Of a stretch of DNA of 64,000 nucleotides, positions 7,988 through 17,264 are shown in pieces; the stretch's first letter is position 1; every line of letters starts with the position of its first letter. Location: positions 62,001 through 126,000 of the forward strand of contig NZ_JAKVIP010000009.1 of NCBI RefSeq assembly GCF_022601875.1, written 5' to 3'. The notes under the pieces were generated by a model. It was not told where the DNA came from. It searched no databases and saw only the letters and a program-made list of their open reading frames with translations. The stretch comes from Chryseobacterium sp. SSA4.19 (GTDB taxonomy: Bacteria; Bacteroidota; Bacteroidia; Flavobacteriales; Weeksellaceae). A program made the translations under genes and the position numbers.

Positions 7988-9499
7988 CTATTTTACATCC
8001 TGCATTAATTTTTTCACAAACGGAGAGATTAAAATTAATACAACTCCGGCAATTACAGCATATAATCCCAATTGCTTATATCCATCGGTATAAGTGATAA
8101 AAGCATCATAATTAGTAGATCCTTTTTCAGCAGTTGCAAGCCCTGCTCCGATGATCCCTGCGACATATTGCCCGTAAGCTGAGGCTAAAAACCACATTCC
8201 CATCATCATTCCTTGTAGATTTTTGGTTGAAAGCTTTGTCATGATCGATAAGCCTATGGGTGACAGGCATAATTCTCCTAAGGTGATGATCAGCAAAGCA
8301 ATTGTAAAGAAGTTGAGTGAGGTAATTCCGGCTGCATTAACAAACAGCCTTGTGGCGAATAAAACATAATATCCCAGTCCTAAAAAAATGAATCCGAGGC
8401 CAAACTTAATAATAGTATTGGGTTCTATCTTTCTTTTATTCAGCCAGATCCAGAGCAGCCCGATTAACGGGGCCAGAAAAATGATAAAAAAGGCACCTCC
8501 TGAGTTATTGACCCCATTCGGATCCAGGCCAAGAAGGTCTTTATTTAAATTTTTAGCAGCAAAAATACTTAATGAACCTCCGCTTTGTTCATAAATTCCC
8601 CAGAACAGAATGGAGAAAAGGATAAAAACCAGTGCAGCCCAAAGCTTTTTGCGTTCCGCAGGTGTTACTTTGGTCATTTCGTAAAATAAATAGATCAGTG
8701 TCAAGGGCCCGATGGTCCACATGAAATAATCGGTGTATTCCGTTTTTGCAACCATAACCATAATAACCGGCACAAAAATCAATGATAATACATATACACC
8801 GTATTCTATCCATTTCGGAATAGGTGAGGATTTTACCTCATGGTCCGGGTGTCCCGGCTGAAGTCCGATGGTGCCTAAACTTCGTTGGGTAAAAACAAAA
8901 TTGACCAGACTGATGACCATGACAATGGCTGCCAGTCCAAACGCTACATTCCACCTCATATTCTCAGAAATGATTTTGCTGAAAATTTCCCCTTTTCCAA
9001 TGGCAATACATAGGTATCCGCCAAGCAGCGCTCCCAGGTTGATTCCTGCATAGAACAATGAAAAACCCGCATCAGCTCTTGAATCATTAGGTTTGTAAAG
9101 CTGCCCGACCATTGATGAAATATTAGGCTTAAAGAAACCCGTTCCTACAACAGTAAATGCAATTCCCAGAAAAAAGAATTTGTGCGGATCTGCTGCCAGA
9201 ATCAGACTTCCGACAATCATTAAAAGTCCGCCCCAGAAAAGAGACTTTCTGAATCCCAGAATTTTATCGGCAAAAAGACCGCCAATAAAAGTAAAAGCAT
9301 ACACGAAGGCCTGTGTCGCTCCGTATTGTAGATTGGCTTCTTTCTCATGGAAATTAAGTTGAGAAATCATAAAGAAAACCAACATTCCTCTCATTCCGTA
9401 GAAACAGAAGCGTTCCCACATTTCAGAGAAGAAAAGGCTCCAGATCTGTTTAGGATATTTCCCTTTGAAATTTTGTATTTCGTCCAGCGTTAAGCTCAT
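7988..9499 (-). CDS. POT-family proton-coupled peptide transporter 1
   Basis: Inner-membrane proton/oligopeptide symporter of the POT/PTR2 group in the major facilitator superfamily, 503 residues with 12-14 hydrophobic helices. The helix-1 motif SEMWERFCFYGMRG contains the ExxER residues used in proton coupling; the PTR2 signature appears as LFYAGINLGALLGG and the late motif as GELCLSPIGLS. It is 17 bases downstream of the DUF1016-type nuclease gene and may share its transcript. It is one of three POT genes within 6.2 kb. Confidence 0.92.
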   Translation of the reverse strand: MSLTLDEIQNFKGKYPKQIWSLFFSEMWERFCFYGMRGMLVFFMISQLNFHEKEANLQYGATQAFVYAFTFIGGLFADKILGFRKSLFWGGLLMIVGSLILAADPHKFFFLGIAFTVVGTGFFKPNISSMVGQLYKPNDSRADAGFSLFYAGINLGALLGGYLCIAIGKGEIFSKIISENMRWNVAFGLAAIVMVISLVNFVFTQRSLGTIGLQPGHPDHEVKSSPIPKWIEYGVYVLSLIFVPVIMVMVAKTEYTDYFMWTIGPLTLIYLFYEMTKVTPAERKKLWAALVFILFSILFWGIYEQSGGSLSIFAAKNLNKDLLGLDPNGVNNSGGAFFIIFLAPLIGLLWIWLNKRKIEPNTIIKFGLGFIFLGLGYYVLFATRLFVNAAGITSLNFFTIALLIITLGELCLSPIGLSIMTKLSTKNLQGMMMGMWFLASAYGQYVAGIIGAGLATAEKGSTNYDAFITYTDGYKQLGLYAVIAGVVLILISPFVKKLMQDVK

Positions 9500-9516
9500 A
9501 ATTGCGTTATAATTAT

Positions 9517-10515
9517 TTAGTTTGAATTGTTAGTATTTTCCTGATTGAGCTCGAAACGTATTTTGTCCTGATCAATAATATGTTTTAATTCTTCTTCTTT
9601 CGGAAGGTACAATAGATACTTGCTTGCAAAAAGATTGTTTTTATCGTTTAAAACAGAATATTTTACAATGGTTTCGTCTTTCTCCGAACAAAGTAAAATC
9701 CCTATGGTCGGATTATCTCCTTCGCCCCGTTTCAGATCATGGTACATTCTTACATACATATCGATCTGTCCGATATCCTGATGGGATAGTTCGCCTGTTT
9801 TTAAATCAATAATAACGAAACACTTTAAAATATAATTGTAAAAGACCAGGTCAATGTAGAAATCCGAAGTGTCTGTAGAGATATGTTGCTGCCTGGCCAC
9901 AAAAGCGAACCCTTTGCCGGATTCCAATAAAATTTTTTGAATATGATCTATGATTGCAGTTTCAATGTCTTTCTCCGAAATTTTTTCATCAGGCTTCAAG
10001 CCCAGAAATTCAAAAATATAAGGATTTTTTAAAATGCTGTGAATACTTTCAGCGGGAGATTTTTTATGCTCTAAAACCCTTTCGTAGGCAAGGGAATTGA
10101 TCTGTCTTTTGAGATCTGTGTAGTTCCAGTTGTTTTGCACAGATTCGTTGAGATAATAATTCATTTTATCTGAATTATTTAACCTTATCAGCAATCTGTA
10201 GTGCGTCCAGCTTAATTCGTGACGCAATGCGTCACATATCGGAGATGAATGATAGAAAGTCCTCATATTTCTAAGGTTACTTTCATCAAATCCTTTTCCG
10301 AACTCAAGAGTCAGCTTTTTAGAAAGGTTTTTTAAAGTATATTTTCCGTATTCTGCGCGTTCTTTTCCTTTCTGTTTGTCTTCCACAATAAGTTTCCCGA
10401 TCTGCCAGTACGTAAGCAGCAGGGTAGAGTTTGCAATCCGGAATACCTTTTCGCGCGATTGGGTAATAATCTCTTTTACCGACTGAAATAAAGAATCTTC
10501 GGAAACTTCCATCAT
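9517..10515 (-). CDS. DUF1016-type PD-(D/E)XK nuclease-like protein
   Basis: 332-residue protein of the YhcG/DUF1016 group: an N-terminal helical DUF1016_N part (residues about 1-170, including YWQIGKLIVEDKQKG and SWTHYRLLIRLNN) and a C-terminal PD-(D/E)XK core with FYIDLVFYN and VIIDLKTGELSHQDIGQ, which supply the catalytic Asp, Asp and Lys. The active site looks intact. Such proteins often sit near restriction-modification or defence genes; here no such neighbour is visible. It starts just after the terminator of POT transporter 2 and ends 17 bases before POT transporter 1. Confidence 0.88.
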   Translation of the reverse strand: MMEVSEDSLFQSVKEIITQSREKVFRIANSTLLLTYWQIGKLIVEDKQKGKERAEYGKYTLKNLSKKLTLEFGKGFDESNLRNMRTFYHSSPICDALRHELSWTHYRLLIRLNNSDKMNYYLNESVQNNWNYTDLKRQINSLAYERVLEHKKSPAESIHSILKNPYIFEFLGLKPDEKISEKDIETAIIDHIQKILLESGKGFAFVARQQHISTDTSDFYIDLVFYNYILKCFVIIDLKTGELSHQDIGQIDMYVRMYHDLKRGEGDNPTIGILLCSEKDETIVKYSVLNDKNNLFASKYLLYLPKEEELKHIIDQDKIRFELNQENTNNSN

Positions 10516-10521
10516 ACGAAA

Positions 10522-10553
10522 ATAAAAAAAACCTCTGACTTGGCAGAGGTTTT
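10522..10553 (-). terminator. Terminator of POT transporter 2
   Basis: AACCTCTG (10530-10537) pairs with CAGAGGTT (10544-10551); on the minus strand the stem is followed by TTTTTTTATT. It ends only 7 bases before the nuclease start codon, so the nuclease promoter must overlap it or transcription must read through. Confidence 0.8.
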
Positions 10554-10575
10554 CAGTATATTTTATTGATATCAG

Positions 10576-12330
10576 TTAGTTGACACCATGCATCATTTTC
10601 TTTAAGAATGGTGAAATTAAAGCCAGAATAACTGCTGCAATACCACAAAGCACTACGAATACCATAAAGAACTCGAAAAGATTGTGAATTTCAAATCCTG
10701 CAAAAGTCGGGTTCTGTAAAGGTAACTGAGCCTTTTCAAAAGCAGCCACCTGAGCTGCATTTAAGGTTACTTTTTTATCTAACACATCCTGAAGATTTAC
10801 TCCGATCTCCTGTGCCTTAGAAAACTTGTCACCGGTAGCCGGAATCAATGCTCCCAATGAACCTGCCAGCGCATATCCTGCTGCATTGGAAATAAAGAAC
10901 ACTCCGTATAGCAATGAAGCAAATCTCTTAGGAGCCAATTTTCCTACTAATGACAAACCGATTGGAGACAAACATAGCTCACCACAAGTCTGGATGAAAT
11001 ATAGTAACATCAGCCATTTGATTGCCAATAATCCTGAGTTTCCAAGATCTTTTACATTGTGAGCAATGATAAAGTAGCTTAAAGCGATCAGCGCAAGACC
11101 CATAGCCTGCTTCATCGGGGAAACCGGTTCTTTGCCTTTTGCTCTTAATTTATCCCAGCATAAACTGAAAGGTACTGCTAACAATACAACAAAAATTCCG
11201 TTGAAGATTTGTACCATTGAAGGCGGCATGTTCCATCCGAAAATATTTCTGTCTGTCTGGTTGTCCGCAATAAATGTCAATGAAGATCCCGCCTGCTCAA
11301 AAGCAGCCCAGAAAAAGATAATAAAGAATGATACGATATAAATTACCCAGATTCTGTGTCTTTCTATTTTATTTTCTGCAGAACTCATGATGAGGAAAGC
11401 CAAAGAAATACCCGCTGCGTAAATGAAAGGATAAATGATTCCTTTGATCAACTGTCCCATTTCCACGGCTTTGAAACCGAATTCTCCTACCAGTAAATAT
11501 CTGAAAACGAAAAATAGAACAACAAATATAAACCCTGTAATTCCTAAAGACTGTCCTGAGAATTTTGCGGTTTGGGTTTCTCCTTCTTCAAAATCTGCAC
11601 TTGTATTGTTTTTCGGCAACCCTCCGATAGGTCTGCCTTCTGGAGTGACTACATATTTATTTTTAAGAATAAAGAACGTAACGGTTCCGATCACCATAGC
11701 AATGGATGCTGCAAGGAATCCCCACTTGAAAGCGAAAATATCTCTTACGCCTGTAGCTGCGTCCTTCACGTCTCCAACATATGGGCAAATGAACTGGCCC
11801 AGGAAAGCTCCGATGTTAATCCCCATATAGAAAATGGTGAATGCAGAGTCTAATTTTGATTTTTCCTGTTTAGGATAAAGACTTCCTACCATGGAAGAAA
11901 TATTCGGTTTGAAGAATCCGTTACCAAAGATAATAACGAACAGGGCAAGCCACATAATCATTTTGGCACTGTCTAAACTCCCTGAAAAAGTTGAAGCACT
12001 GATGAAAAGCAGAAACTGGCCGATGGCCATTAAAGACCCACCGATCAGAATGGCATTTCTGTTACCGATATATTTATCAGCAATGAATCCTCCCAAAAGA
12101 GGAGTAAGATAACATAAAGCTAAAAATCCGCCATAGATAATTGCTGCATCAGCCTCCTTTATCAATAAAGAATTTACCATAAAGAGCGTTAAAAGTGCTC
12201 TCATCCCATAAAAGTTGAAACGCTCCCACATTTCTGTTCCGAAAAGAACCCATAATCCTTTCGGATGTCTGGAACCCTTATTCTCTACAAATTCATCCTG
12301 CTTCGGACTTAATGCTTCAGTATTATCCAT
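10576..12330 (-). CDS. POT-family peptide transporter 2
   Basis: 584-residue POT/PTR2 carrier. Motifs: GTEMWERFNFYGMRALL in helix 1, IFYMGINIGAFLGQF, and GELCLSPIGLSLVGK. Compared with transporter 1 it has longer loops, including a polar stretch around residues 490-530 (ALIPATGDKFSKAQEIGVNL) between late helices. Expected function is proton-driven uptake of di- or tripeptides. It has its own terminator and a 130-base gap to the next upstream gene, so it is probably transcribed alone. Confidence 0.92.
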   Translation of the reverse strand: MDNTEALSPKQDEFVENKGSRHPKGLWVLFGTEMWERFNFYGMRALLTLFMVNSLLIKEADAAIIYGGFLALCYLTPLLGGFIADKYIGNRNAILIGGSLMAIGQFLLFISASTFSGSLDSAKMIMWLALFVIIFGNGFFKPNISSMVGSLYPKQEKSKLDSAFTIFYMGINIGAFLGQFICPYVGDVKDAATGVRDIFAFKWGFLAASIAMVIGTVTFFILKNKYVVTPEGRPIGGLPKNNTSADFEEGETQTAKFSGQSLGITGFIFVVLFFVFRYLLVGEFGFKAVEMGQLIKGIIYPFIYAAGISLAFLIMSSAENKIERHRIWVIYIVSFFIIFFWAAFEQAGSSLTFIADNQTDRNIFGWNMPPSMVQIFNGIFVVLLAVPFSLCWDKLRAKGKEPVSPMKQAMGLALIALSYFIIAHNVKDLGNSGLLAIKWLMLLYFIQTCGELCLSPIGLSLVGKLAPKRFASLLYGVFFISNAAGYALAGSLGALIPATGDKFSKAQEIGVNLQDVLDKKVTLNAAQVAAFEKAQLPLQNPTFAGFEIHNLFEFFMVFVVLCGIAAVILALISPFLKKMMHGVN

Positions 12331-12409
12331 TTTTATTGTTAATTTTTGTTAAGACTGACAAATATAGTTTTTTTTGTGTTTTCGGCAAGGTTTAATTTTA
12401 TATTTAAAT

Positions 12410-12437
12410 AAAAAAGCTGCAGAACGTTGCTGCAGCC
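12410..12437 (-). terminator. Terminator of POT transporter 3
   Basis: GCTGCAG (12416-12422) pairs with CTGCAGC (12430-12436); on the minus strand a T-rich run follows the stem. Confidence 0.75.
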
Positions 12438-12460
12438 TGATATTCTCTATTTATGATAAT

Positions 12461-14131
12461 TTAATGTCCTTTTTCTTTCATTATTTTATTCAGCCTTTTT
12501 AACATGGATAAACCTAACAATGTAGCAAATATCAACAGCGCAAAATTCACCAGGAAATAATTCATCTTGTTGTCATAGCTGTACCACGTACTGGCCAGGA
12601 TTCCTGAAAGTTTGTTTCCTACAGAATTGGCAAGGAAGAAACCTCCCATCATTAAAGCGGTAATCCTTGCAGGAGAAAGCTTTGAAACGAATGAAAGCCC
12701 CATTGGCGAAAGGCAGAGTTCACCGACTGTGATAACTCCGTAACTTGCAATCAGCCACCATGGTGACACTTTTACCGAACCATTGTCTCCTGCCCAAACG
12801 GCTAATACCATAACCAGGCACGAGAGTGCTGAAATAAACAATCCCAATACGATCTTTGTAGGCGTTAGAGGTTCTTTTCCCTTTCTTCGCAATAAAGCCC
12901 AGAACCCTACAACGACAGGTGTAAGGACAATCACCCAAAACGGATTGATCGACTGAAACAGTTCTGTATTATAGAGATATAACCTGCTTTCAGGGTCCGC
13001 TTCCAATTTAGCTTTTTGTTCTGCAGAAATGTTTTTGAAATAAATATCTTTTCCGGTCGTTTTTATGGCTTTTCCATCCTTGTCTTTCTGAGACTGATAC
13101 TGATCGTCATACACAGGGACTTCCTTATCTGCATAGCTTTTCCCATCCACCATATAAATCTTCTCCAAAGGTTTTTCCATGGCAGCAGGAACACTTCTGT
13201 CGGTGTAATAATTGGCCCAGCGCGTCAGTGCCGTTCCGTTTTGTTTGAAAACTGCCCAGAAGAACATGCTGATCAGAAATACCGATAGCAATGCTCCGAT
13301 GGATGCTTTTTCAGCAGGCTTGGCTTTGAAATATAACGAAGCATAGAAATAAATAACAGGCACACAGGCGAAAATAAAAGCATCCGTACTGTCACTCCCG
13401 AAAATGTTTCCCGGAACCATCCAACCGATTACTCCCGCAATAATTGCAGGGACAAAAACTTTAAGCATGATTTCAGAAAGCTTGGTATCTCCTTCCTGTA
13501 CAGGCTTCATTTGTGCGGCGTGGATATAATACTTCCGGCCGATCGTAAAAATGACCAAGCCTATCAGCATCCCGACTCCTGCTGTGATAAAGGCTTCGCC
13601 CCAGCCGAATTTATTCCGCATAAAAGCAGCAATAATATTGCAGATGAAAGCTCCGATATTAATTCCCATGTAAAAAATATTATACCCGGAATCTTTATTG
13701 GCTTTGTAAGGTTCTTCTGAATATAAGTTTCCTAAAAGGGTAGAAATCGTAGGTTTAAAGAAACCGTTTCCAATAATAATTAAAGCCAACGAAGAATAAA
13801 ATAGGGGAAGGTCTTTAAAAACGCCCATCCCGATATATCCCGCCGCCATTAAAATGCCGCCTAAATAAATTGATTTGATGTAGCCCAGCACCCTGTCAGC
13901 CAAAAAACCACCGATAAATGGAGTAAGATAAGTCAGGGCAATATAAGTCCCGAAAATATCATCTGCCGTTTTATCGGGAAGCCCGAGACCGCCTTTCATA
14001 CCGGTAGGCTCAATAACGTACAAAACGAAAATTCCGAGAATTAAATAGTATCCGAAACGTTCCCACATTTCAGTAAAGAAGAGAAAAGGCAACCCTTTAG
14101 GATGTTTGGTCTTCATAGTTTCAAATTTCAA
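12461..14131 (-). CDS. POT-family peptide transporter 3
   Basis: 556-residue POT/PTR2 carrier. It keeps ExxER (FTEMWERFGYYLILG), IFYMGINIGAFICN and GELCLSPMGLSFVSK. It differs from its two neighbours by a polar insertion of roughly 90 residues in the middle (around KIYMVDGKSYADKEVPVYDD through YLYNTELFQSINPFW), which would face one side of the membrane. It lies between the DPP-IV-like peptidase and transporter 2, each set apart by terminators. Likely substrate: di- or tripeptides, inferred from family and neighbours. Confidence 0.9.
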   Translation of the reverse strand: MKFETMKTKHPKGLPFLFFTEMWERFGYYLILGIFVLYVIEPTGMKGGLGLPDKTADDIFGTYIALTYLTPFIGGFLADRVLGYIKSIYLGGILMAAGYIGMGVFKDLPLFYSSLALIIIGNGFFKPTISTLLGNLYSEEPYKANKDSGYNIFYMGINIGAFICNIIAAFMRNKFGWGEAFITAGVGMLIGLVIFTIGRKYYIHAAQMKPVQEGDTKLSEIMLKVFVPAIIAGVIGWMVPGNIFGSDSTDAFIFACVPVIYFYASLYFKAKPAEKASIGALLSVFLISMFFWAVFKQNGTALTRWANYYTDRSVPAAMEKPLEKIYMVDGKSYADKEVPVYDDQYQSQKDKDGKAIKTTGKDIYFKNISAEQKAKLEADPESRLYLYNTELFQSINPFWVIVLTPVVVGFWALLRRKGKEPLTPTKIVLGLFISALSCLVMVLAVWAGDNGSVKVSPWWLIASYGVITVGELCLSPMGLSFVSKLSPARITALMMGGFFLANSVGNKLSGILASTWYSYDNKMNYFLVNFALLIFATLLGLSMLKRLNKIMKEKGH

Positions 14132-14210
14132 ATTTCACAAATATAAAATTTTAAAAGTAATAATTGAATTTTATTATTGTGAACACAATGAAGACTCTCT
14201 CTGTCCATTA

Positions 14211-14259
14211 AATAATCAAAATCCGGAACTTACCTGTAAGATCCGGATTTTTGATTATT
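14211..14259 (-). terminator. Long-stem terminator of the DPP-IV-like gene
   Basis: AATAATCAAAATCCGGA (14211-14227) pairs almost fully with TCCGGATTTTTGATTATT (14242-14259), only 13 bases after the peptidase stop. Confidence 0.75.
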
Positions 14260-14271
14260 CAGATTTGTGTA

Positions 14272-16401
14272 CTATAAATTCTCCAAAATAAAATCGGTCA
14301 TTTTCTGATACAGCTGCGGTCTTGTCTGCCCGCCGTAAATTCCGTGGTTTTTATCAGGATAGGCCATGAATTCAAACTGCTTCTTGTTCTGAATCAAAGC
14401 TTCTGAAAATTCCATGGAATTCTGAAAGTGTACGTTGTCATCGGCCGTTCCGTGAATCAATAAGAACTTTCCTTTCAGTAGATTCGCATATTCCGTTGGT
14501 GAGTTCTTATCATATCCGTCAGGATTTTCCTGTGGAGTTCTTAAAAATCTTTCAGTGTATACTGAATCATAATATCTCCAGTTGGTTACCGGCGCTACAG
14601 CGATTCCTGCCTTGAAAACATCAGCACCTTTGGTCATGGCCAGACTTGTCATGTATCCGCCAAAGCTCCATCCGAACATTCCGATTCTTGATTTATCGAT
14701 GTATGACTGATTTCCAAGCCATTTGGCTGCGGCAATCTGATCTTCAATTTCATATTTTCCTAAATTCATGTAGGTCACTTTCTTGAATTTACTGCCCTTA
14801 TAACCTGTTCCTCTTCCATCCACACAAGCGACAATATATCCTTTCTGTACCAAATGGTTGAACCATAGCGCATTTCCGGTGTCCCATGAATTTGAGACCT
14901 GCTGGGATCCCGGTCCTGAATACTGGTACATAAACAACGGGTATTTTTTGCTCTTGTCAAAGTTTTTAGGCTTCATAATCCAGGCATTCATCTGATCGCC
15001 GGCTTCATTGGGAATGGTTATGAATTCTTTCTCAATAAAATTGTCTGCCTTTAATTTCTGAAGCTGATCATTGTTATTCTGAAGCTCTTTTACCACTTTA
15101 CCGTTTCCATCTTTTAAAACGAAAGTGTAAGGCTTGGAGGCGGTAGAAGATGTCTCAATAAAATAATTGTAATTTTTGCTGAAGTTTGCAGAATTATTTC
15201 CGTCAGCATTTGAAATCAGCTGTGCTTTTCCATTCTCGATATTGATTTTGGAAATCACTTTATTAATGCTTCCTTTTTCTGTAGTCTGCACATAAATTTC
15301 CCTGGACTTCGGATTGAATCCATAATAATCGGTTACTTCCCAGTTGCCTTTCGTTACCTGTTTCTTTAGCTTTCCATCCTGGTTATACCAGTATAAATGA
15401 CGGTTTCCGTCTCTTTCGGATCCCCAAAGGAAACTGTTGTCCTCAAGAAATTCTAGAGTAACATTATCCGTGTCTACCCATTTTTCGTCCGTTTCTGTAA
15501 ATAATTTTTTTATTTCTCCGGTTTTTGTATTGACTTTTAATACATCTGACGCATTTTGAATCCTTTGAGAAGTGATAAGAACCATCTCATCCGGTTTTGC
15601 AGTTTGCATCACGTTAGGAATATAATAATTTTTGAAACTGTCAAGATTTACTCTGGTCTTTTTATCACCATCCAAAAGATAGATGTGCGCAGAAACTACA
15701 GAGTTTTTTTCTCCTGCTTTCGGATATTTATAACGCATTTCACTTGGGTAAAGCGTTTTTCCGTAGATGGGAATATAGATTTCAGGAACTTCACTTTCAT
15801 CGGATCTTACAAAAACAATGGCATTGGAATTTTTCGTCCAGTCGTACAGTCTTGCATGCCCGAATTCTTCTTCATATACCCAATCGGCCAAACCGTTAAT
15901 AACTGAATTTTTTTTACCGTCATTTGTGATTTGGGTAATTTTCCCGGAGTCAAGGTTCTGATAAAATAAATTATTGTCGGCAATAAAAGCCACTTTGGTT
16001 CCGTCAGGCGAAAATCTCGGTTCCTGTATAAATTTGCCATCATTTAAAGCAATGGTTTTGCCTGATTTTAAATCTTTAACTTCAAATTTTCCTAAAAATG
16101 AATGCCTGTAAATCGGCTGACTTTCTTTCAACAGAAGAATTTTAGACTCATCATCAGAAAATTCATAGCTCTCAAATTGTCCGTCAATAATATTTCCTTC
16201 CTTCTGGGAGTTTTTATAAGCATATTTTGCAATACCGCTCTGTTCAATGACAAGATAATTTTCACCGTTTTTCATGGATGTAATTCCGGCAATACCTTTA
16301 CCACGGTAATAGCCTGAATATATTTTATCTAAAGTAATTTCCTGGGCAGATAATCCCTGAAATATAACAGCTGCAGTAAGTGTTAGTAAGAATTTTTTCA
16401 T
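14272..16401 (-). CDS. S9 family peptidase, dipeptidyl-peptidase IV-like
   Basis: Secreted serine exopeptidase of 709 residues from the chosen start, which begins a good signal peptide (MKKFLLTLTAAVIFQGLSAQ). A start 45 bases earlier is possible but would put a promoter box inside the gene. The N-terminal beta-propeller carries DWVYEEEFG, the double-Glu motif that holds the substrate N-terminus in DPP-IV. The hydrolase domain has nucleophile Ser579 in GWSFGG, Asp in HGTADDNVHF and His686 in DKNHGIYG. It probably cuts X-Pro or X-Ala dipeptides from peptides in the periplasm, supplying the POT carriers next to it. Confidence 0.93.
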   Translation of the reverse strand: MKKFLLTLTAAVIFQGLSAQEITLDKIYSGYYRGKGIAGITSMKNGENYLVIEQSGIAKYAYKNSQKEGNIIDGQFESYEFSDDESKILLLKESQPIYRHSFLGKFEVKDLKSGKTIALNDGKFIQEPRFSPDGTKVAFIADNNLFYQNLDSGKITQITNDGKKNSVINGLADWVYEEEFGHARLYDWTKNSNAIVFVRSDESEVPEIYIPIYGKTLYPSEMRYKYPKAGEKNSVVSAHIYLLDGDKKTRVNLDSFKNYYIPNVMQTAKPDEMVLITSQRIQNASDVLKVNTKTGEIKKLFTETDEKWVDTDNVTLEFLEDNSFLWGSERDGNRHLYWYNQDGKLKKQVTKGNWEVTDYYGFNPKSREIYVQTTEKGSINKVISKINIENGKAQLISNADGNNSANFSKNYNYFIETSSTASKPYTFVLKDGNGKVVKELQNNNDQLQKLKADNFIEKEFITIPNEAGDQMNAWIMKPKNFDKSKKYPLFMYQYSGPGSQQVSNSWDTGNALWFNHLVQKGYIVACVDGRGTGYKGSKFKKVTYMNLGKYEIEDQIAAAKWLGNQSYIDKSRIGMFGWSFGGYMTSLAMTKGADVFKAGIAVAPVTNWRYYDSVYTERFLRTPQENPDGYDKNSPTEYANLLKGKFLLIHGTADDNVHFQNSMEFSEALIQNKKQFEFMAYPDKNHGIYGGQTRPQLYQKMTDFILENL

Positions 16402-16419
16402 TTCTAATTTTAAAGATCT

Positions 16420-16427
16420 CAAATATA
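16420..16427 (-). promoter_or_regulatory. -7 box for the DPP-IV-like gene
   Basis: TATATTTG on the minus strand, 19 bases before the chosen start. It supports the shorter start at 16401. Confidence 0.5.
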
Positions 16428-16517
16428 CCAATTTTATTATATGCATAAAAAAGTATCTGAATGAGATATTGGCAGAAAAATTGAATAGTTAAAACATAAT
16501 CAAATTCAATAATAATT

Positions 16518-16991
16518 ATGGAAATGAATGCATTTGACCAAAAACTGAACCGGTATGAATTAGAAGACCAAATCTTATATACCGGATTTTCCAGCTATGA
16601 AGATGCTCAGAAAAATGCTGAAGAAAAAGGCGGAAAACTGGTGGAAGCAGCTTTCAGGGACGGTAACGACAATCCTGCCATTACAAACGAAGCAGGCCTT
16701 TTGGATAAAAAACTGCATTATTTTGTAGATGCCGGAGAAGAATACAAATTTATACACTCTTCAGATCCTGCTTTCAAAGATTATGCAGACGAACTTCAGA
16801 AGATAAAAGCCAAGCTTCGTGAAGATGCGCCGGATGAGCGCTATATTACCAATTTTGAAATCGAGAATTCAGAAGATCCGATTGTGGTGATTAAAAACGG
16901 ACATTTTGAATCCGTTACTTCGAGGGAGCGTTCAAAGTATCTGAAAAATGCTAAAGTATACGAAATAGCTGTATCTGTACCAAAATCTTAA
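16518..16991 (+). CDS. Hypothetical protein, acidic, co-transcribed with a DUF6496 gene
   Basis: 157 residues with no signal peptide or membrane helix, rich in Glu, Asp and Lys. I recognise no domain. Visible segments are SSYEDAQKNAEEKGGKLVEA, an amphipathic stretch DYADELQKIKAKLREDAPDE, and a C-terminal strand-rich part ending KVYEIAVSVPKS. It is the first gene of a two-gene unit; the next start is 12 bases after its stop. Its partner type (DUF6496) is common in soil and plant-associated bacteria, so a stress role is possible but unproven. Confidence 0.7.
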   Translation: MEMNAFDQKLNRYELEDQILYTGFSSYEDAQKNAEEKGGKLVEAAFRDGNDNPAITNEAGLLDKKLHYFVDAGEEYKFIHSSDPAFKDYADELQKIKAKLREDAPDERYITNFEIENSEDPIVVIKNGHFESVTSRERSKYLKNAKVYEIAVSVPKS

Positions 16992-17003
16992 AATATATTG
17001 ATC

Positions 17004-17195
17004 ATGAGCAAGACAAAATATTCAAAAAAGGCTCAGGAAAAAGTAGAAAAGGTCATGGAGGAATTCAAAGAAGGAAAGCTGAAGTCTTCCTCCGGAGATA
17101 AAGTGACCAACAGAAAACAGGCAGTAGCCATCGGTATTTCTGAAGCACGCGAAGAAGGGTTAAAAGTCCCTAAGCAGAAAAAGAAAAAAGAGTAG
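17004..17195 (+). CDS. DUF6496 family small basic protein
   Basis: 63 residues, very lysine-rich. Seen: YSKKAQEKVEKVMEEFKEG, then NRKQAVAIGISEAREEG, a pattern I associate with the DUF6496 family, and a basic tail KQKKKKE. The repeated helix-loop with a GIS(E/Q)AR motif suggests nucleic-acid contact, but that is inference. The ATG is preferred to a TTG two codons upstream. Second gene of a pair, followed by a terminator. Confidence 0.75.
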   Translation: MSKTKYSKKAQEKVEKVMEEFKEGKLKSSSGDKVTNRKQAVAIGISEAREEGLKVPKQKKKKE

Positions 17196-17200
17196 TCATA

Positions 17201-17236
17201 AAACAGTCCTGAACTAAGTTCAGTACTGTTTTATTT
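17201..17236 (+). terminator. Terminator after the DUF6496 gene
   Basis: AAACAGT...CTGAAC pairs with GTTCAG...ACTGTTT, followed by TATTTTAT. The symmetric stem may also serve the converging phosphorylase-like gene. Confidence 0.75.
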
Positions 17237-17264
17237 TATAAAGATCACCAGGTTTTTAATCTGA

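Noticed and set aside
11435..11853. Two plus-strand frames of 93-131 codons opposite POT transporter 2
   Set aside because: Shadows of a hydrophobic-protein gene; Pro/Ile-rich translations of membrane helices in another frame.
16402..16446. An earlier start for the DPP-IV-like peptidase
   Set aside because: The later ATG begins a clear signal peptide, and a perfect -7 box lies inside the extra stretch.
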